A stretch of 64,000 bases of DNA from the NCBI GenBank assembly GCA_038318385.1, contig JBBQCD010000007.1, positions 37,858 to 101,857 of the forward strand, read 5' to 3'. This DNA is from Schlegelella_A sp038318385 (GTDB taxonomy: Bacteria; Pseudomonadota; Gammaproteobacteria; Burkholderiales; Burkholderiaceae_C). The translations under genes were made by a program, and so were the position numbers. The notes under the pieces are model-generated. The model made no database searches and had not been told where the DNA came from. It saw nothing but the letters and a program-made list of their open reading frames with translations. This document shows positions 61,547 to 64,000 of the stretch, in pieces (position 1 is the stretch's first letter; each line of letters begins with the position of its first letter).

Positions 61547-62716
61547 TTGAATCCGAAGCCGTTTCACTTGCGCGCCGTTCTGGCACCGGCCATCGCCGCC
61601 CTTTTCGGGCTGGTCCACGTCGGTGGGGCGGCAGCGCCGGGTATCGACACCGTTCCCGGCATGCCGCCGGTCGTCGACCCGACCAATCTCTACAGCGAGG
61701 CCGGCGAGGGCAAGCTCAGCGAGGCCGTGCAGGGCGCGCTGGCGCGCGTCTACGTGCCCAACCTCCAGTCCAACGACGTCTACGTGATCGACCCGGCGAC
61801 CTTCAAGGTGATCGACCGTTTCAAGGTCGGCCTCAACCCCCAGCACGTCGTGCCGTCGTGGGACCTGAAGACGCTCTGGGTCGCGAACAACGCAGAGAAC
61901 ACCACCCGCGGCAGCCTGACGCCGATCGATCCGCTGACCGGCAAGCCGGGCAAGACTGTCGCGGTCGAGGATCCGTACAACATGTACTTCACGCCCGACG
62001 GCAAGGAGGCGATCGTCGTCGCTGAAGCGCTGCTTCGGCTGGATTTCCGCGACGCCAAGACGATGGTGCTGAAGTCTTCGCTGGCCACGCCGAACTGCAG
62101 GGGCATCAACCACGCCGACTTCTCGATCGACGGGCGCTACGCGATCTTCACCTGCGAGTTCGGTGGCACCCTGGTGAAGATCGACATGGTTCAGCGCAAG
62201 GTCATCGGCTACCTGAAGCTGTCCACCGGCCGCATGCCGCAGGACATTCGCGTCTCGCCGGACGGCAGCACGTTCTATGTCGCCGACATGATGGCCGACG
62301 GCGTCTTCGTCGTCGATGGCGCGAGCTTCAAGGAGACCGGTTTCGTCAAGACTGGTAAGGGCACGCACGGCCTGTACCCGAGCCGCGACGGAAAAAAGCT
62401 CTACGTGACGAACCGCGGCTCGAACAAGGTCCACGGCGCCGAGCGCGGCATGGGCAGCGTTTCGGTGCTCGATTTCGCCACCGGCAAGGTCGACGTCACC
62501 TGGCCGATTCCCGGCGGCGGCAGCCCCGACATGGGCAACGTCAGCGCCGACGGCAAGTGGCTCTGGCTGTCGGGTCGCTACGACAACGTGGTCTATGCCT
62601 TCGACACCGCTACCGGTGCGGTCAAGATCATCCCCGTGGGCAAGGAGCCGCATGGGCTGACGGTGTGGCCGCAGCCGGGGCGCTATTCTCTGGGCCACAC
62701 CGGCAACATGCGCTGA
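61547..62716 (+). CDS. exported YVTN-type beta-propeller protein
   Basis: This 389-residue protein has a signal peptide (hydrophobic run AVLAPAIAALFGLVHVGGA) and repeated propeller blades with VYVPNLQSNDVYVIDPATF, DIRVSPDGSTFYVADMM and KLYVTNRGSNKV motifs of the YVTN/cytochrome d1-like group. No haem-binding motif is seen. The start is TTG at 61547, supported by an AGGAG site and by the signal peptide that begins there. The role is unknown; it may bind partners or act with the creatininase-fold protein upstream. Confidence 0.85.
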   Translation: MNPKPFHLRAVLAPAIAALFGLVHVGGAAAPGIDTVPGMPPVVDPTNLYSEAGEGKLSEAVQGALARVYVPNLQSNDVYVIDPATFKVIDRFKVGLNPQHVVPSWDLKTLWVANNAENTTRGSLTPIDPLTGKPGKTVAVEDPYNMYFTPDGKEAIVVAEALLRLDFRDAKTMVLKSSLATPNCRGINHADFSIDGRYAIFTCEFGGTLVKIDMVQRKVIGYLKLSTGRMPQDIRVSPDGSTFYVADMMADGVFVVDGASFKETGFVKTGKGTHGLYPSRDGKKLYVTNRGSNKVHGAERGMGSVSVLDFATGKVDVTWPIPGGGSPDMGNVSADGKWLWLSGRYDNVVYAFDTATGAVKIIPVGKEPHGLTVWPQPGRYSLGHTGNMR

Positions 62717-62746
62717 CGCCCGCCGGCTCAACGAACAGGACGCACC

Positions 62747-62920
62747 ATGCTCAAGTGGGCCATCATCTTCTTCATCGTTTCGCTGGTCGCCGGCTTCTTC
62801 GGCTTCACCGGGGTGGCTTCGGGCGCGCGCTCGATCGCCAAGGTGCTGTTCTTCATCGCGCTGGCGATCTTCCTGGTCGTGCTGATCTTCGGCGTGATGC
62901 TGGGAACGCTGGTCTTCTGA
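62747..62920 (+). CDS. DUF1328 small membrane protein
   Basis: This 57-residue protein consists of two hydrophobic helices (about 3-22 and 30-55) joined by the short GVASGARSIAK loop that is typical of DUF1328 (YtjA) proteins. The function is unknown; homologues are often linked to stress responses. It follows the beta-propeller gene by 30 bases on the same strand. Confidence 0.85.
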   Translation: MLKWAIIFFIVSLVAGFFGFTGVASGARSIAKVLFFIALAIFLVVLIFGVMLGTLVF

Positions 62921-62938
62921 GCATCGACGCGGCTGGTT

Positions 62939-63370
62939 TCAGCGCGTCGCGCGACGACGCACGCAGTCGATGTAGCGCTCGCCGTCGGGCGGACGACCGC
63001 TGCGCTGCGACTCCCAGAGCATCTCGCCGAGGCATTCCATCACCTCGTGATGGGCGGCGTGGACCGAGCCCAGGCGCGAGCGCAGCAGTTCGAACGCCTG
63101 CTTGATGCCGGGCGGCTGGTCGATCGAGACCTGTTCGCTGATCGACAGGTGCATCGACAGGTGCAGGAACGGGTTGGTGCGGCCTTCCTCGACCGGGTAG
63201 ACCGCGGCCTGCGCCGCGTCGACGTCGCCCAGGTCCTGCGCGTACTCGGGATGGTCGGCGATCCAGTCGGCGGCCAGCGCCTCGATGGGCGTCAGCGGCT
63301 CCTGGCGTTGCAGCTTGCGCTGCGCGGCGCAGAAGAAGGCGCGCACATCGTGCTGGGAGGGTGTGAACAT
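62939..63370 (-). CDS. DUF1841 family protein
   Basis: This 143-residue protein opens MFTPSQHDVRAFFCAAQRK, which is the conserved start of DUF1841, and has NPFLHLSMHLSISEQVS and GIKQAFELL segments followed by a VHAAHHEVMECLGEMLWE helix. The function is unknown. I chose the ATG at 63370 from the family start. It converges on the DUF1328 gene and diverges from the nitroreductase gene; the 127-base gap between shows no clear promoter. Confidence 0.85.
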   Translation of the reverse strand: MFTPSQHDVRAFFCAAQRKLQRQEPLTPIEALAADWIADHPEYAQDLGDVDAAQAAVYPVEEGRTNPFLHLSMHLSISEQVSIDQPPGIKQAFELLRSRLGSVHAAHHEVMECLGEMLWESQRSGRPPDGERYIDCVRRRATR

Positions 63371-63497
63371 CGGCGCATTTTCGCCGTTCGCCGCAACTGA
63401 ACGCGATCGACGAACGGATCGAGTCTCCCAGAGGCTCTTCACCGGGAGAATGGTCCGCATCGAAACTCCACGGCCCGCCTTTCACGGGGGCCCCGCG

Positions 63498-64000
63498 ATG
63501 AACGTCACCACCGAGCAGCTCTTCGACCATGCCCGCACCCAGAATGGCTTCACCGCCGAAGCAGTGCCTGAAGCCACCCTGCGTGCTCTCTGGGACATGA
63601 TGAAGTGGGGCCCGACATCCGCCAACATCAGCCCGGCGCGGATCGCCTTCGTCACGACGCCCGCCGCCAAGGAACAGTTGCTGGCCTGCGTGACGCCGGG
63701 GAACCTGGAGAAGACGCGCCTGGCGCCGGTGACGGCCATCATCGGCATGGACATGGAGTTCTACGAAAAGCTGCCGCACCTCTTTCCACACGCCGACGCC
63801 AAGCCGTGGTTCGCCGGCAAGCCGGACTTCATCGCCACCAGTGCGCTGCGCAACTCGAGTCTGCAGGGCGGCTATTTCATCGTCGCCGCGCGCGCCCTCG
63901 GCCTGGATTGCGGGCCGATGAGCGGCTTCGACGCCGCGAAGGTCGATGCGGCGTTCTGGGAGGGCACCTCGATCCGCACCAACTTCATCTGCAACCTCGG
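63498..64000 (+). CDS. nitroreductase family protein, RutE/malonic semialdehyde reductase type (partial)
   Basis: The frame runs off the right edge after 167 codons. It opens MNVTTEQLFDHARTQNGF and has KWGPTSANISPARIAFV, GNLEKTRLAPVTAIIG and LQGGYFIVAARALGLDCGPM blocks typical of the RutE/HadB branch of FMN-dependent nitroreductases, which reduce malonic semialdehyde to 3-hydroxypropionate in pyrimidine breakdown. No other rut genes are visible, so the role stays open. Confidence 0.85.
   Translation, partial: MNVTTEQLFDHARTQNGFTAEAVPEATLRALWDMMKWGPTSANISPARIAFVTTPAAKEQLLACVTPGNLEKTRLAPVTAIIGMDMEFYEKLPHLFPHADAKPWFAGKPDFIATSALRNSSLQGGYFIVAARALGLDCGPMSGFDAAKVDAAFWEGTSIRTNFICNL

Overview
The window is GC-rich (roughly 70% by eye), gene-dense, and reads as chromosomal DNA of a betaproteobacterium, most probably of the order Burkholderiales. 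Supporting signs are the compact minC-minD-minE cluster, the split xanthine dehydrogenase genes xdhA-xdhB-xdhC with a divergent LysR regulator, the ExeA/GspB-like pair, the DUF2917 and DUF1841 families, and the many ATGA/GTGA start-stop overlaps. I see no tRNA, rRNA, CRISPR array, insertion sequence or prophage. No stretch above about 210 bases lacks a gene; the larger gaps hold the promoters, operators and hairpins listed.

Region 1 (1-17,400) is a divergent TetR/hydrolase pair facing a long plus-strand cluster. The cluster holds a fumarylacetoacetate-hydrolase-fold enzyme, an alpha/beta hydrolase, two tandem metal-dependent amidohydrolases, a complete branched-chain-amino-acid-type ABC importer, a TIM-barrel protein, a flotillin, two SRPBCC domains (one fused to a quinone oxidoreductase) and a VOC protein. 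The second ABC ATPase is fused to a UPF0261 (Tm-1 N-terminal type) domain. The TIM-barrel gene right after it is the counterpart of the other half of plant Tm-1. This looks like an uptake-and-degradation system for an unidentified amide, ester or cyclic compound. It is the best candidate here for an undescribed system.

Region 2 (17,400-28,400) holds the minus-strand ExeA/GspB secretion-associated pair, a DUF2917 gene with a good sigma70 promoter, a phytanoyl-CoA-dioxygenase-like gene followed by an acyl-CoA synthetase, a Crp/Fnr regulator, a 33-residue membrane peptide, a pyridine nucleotide-disulphide oxidoreductase, a membrane-anchored TIR-domain protein and an MFS transporter.

Region 3 (28,400-37,000) has minCDE for division-site placement, a DMT permease, a hybrid histidine kinase that resembles the tail of CheB-CheR fusion kinases, two small unknown genes, and a LigD that lacks the phosphoesterase domain.

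Region 4 (36,750-51,450) is a purine uptake and catabolism island. It contains xdhABC with a divergent LysR, guanine deaminase, a nucleoside-type ABC importer (one double-domain ATPase, two permeases), two BMP-family binding proteins and an adenosine/adenine deaminase. Together these import purines and convert guanine and adenine, via xanthine and hypoxanthine, to urate. A strong inverted repeat separates the deaminase gene from the importer genes.

Region 5 (51,450-64,000) has a DOPA-dioxygenase-type enzyme, an orphan FtsX/YbbP-type permease, a receiver-kinase plus NarL-type regulator pair, and an arsenic operon (arsR-arsI-acr3-arsC-MFS). The arsR promoter appears to give a leaderless transcript. 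The region ends with a periplasmic creatininase-fold protein, a beta-propeller protein, two small conserved genes and a nitroreductase cut by the window edge.
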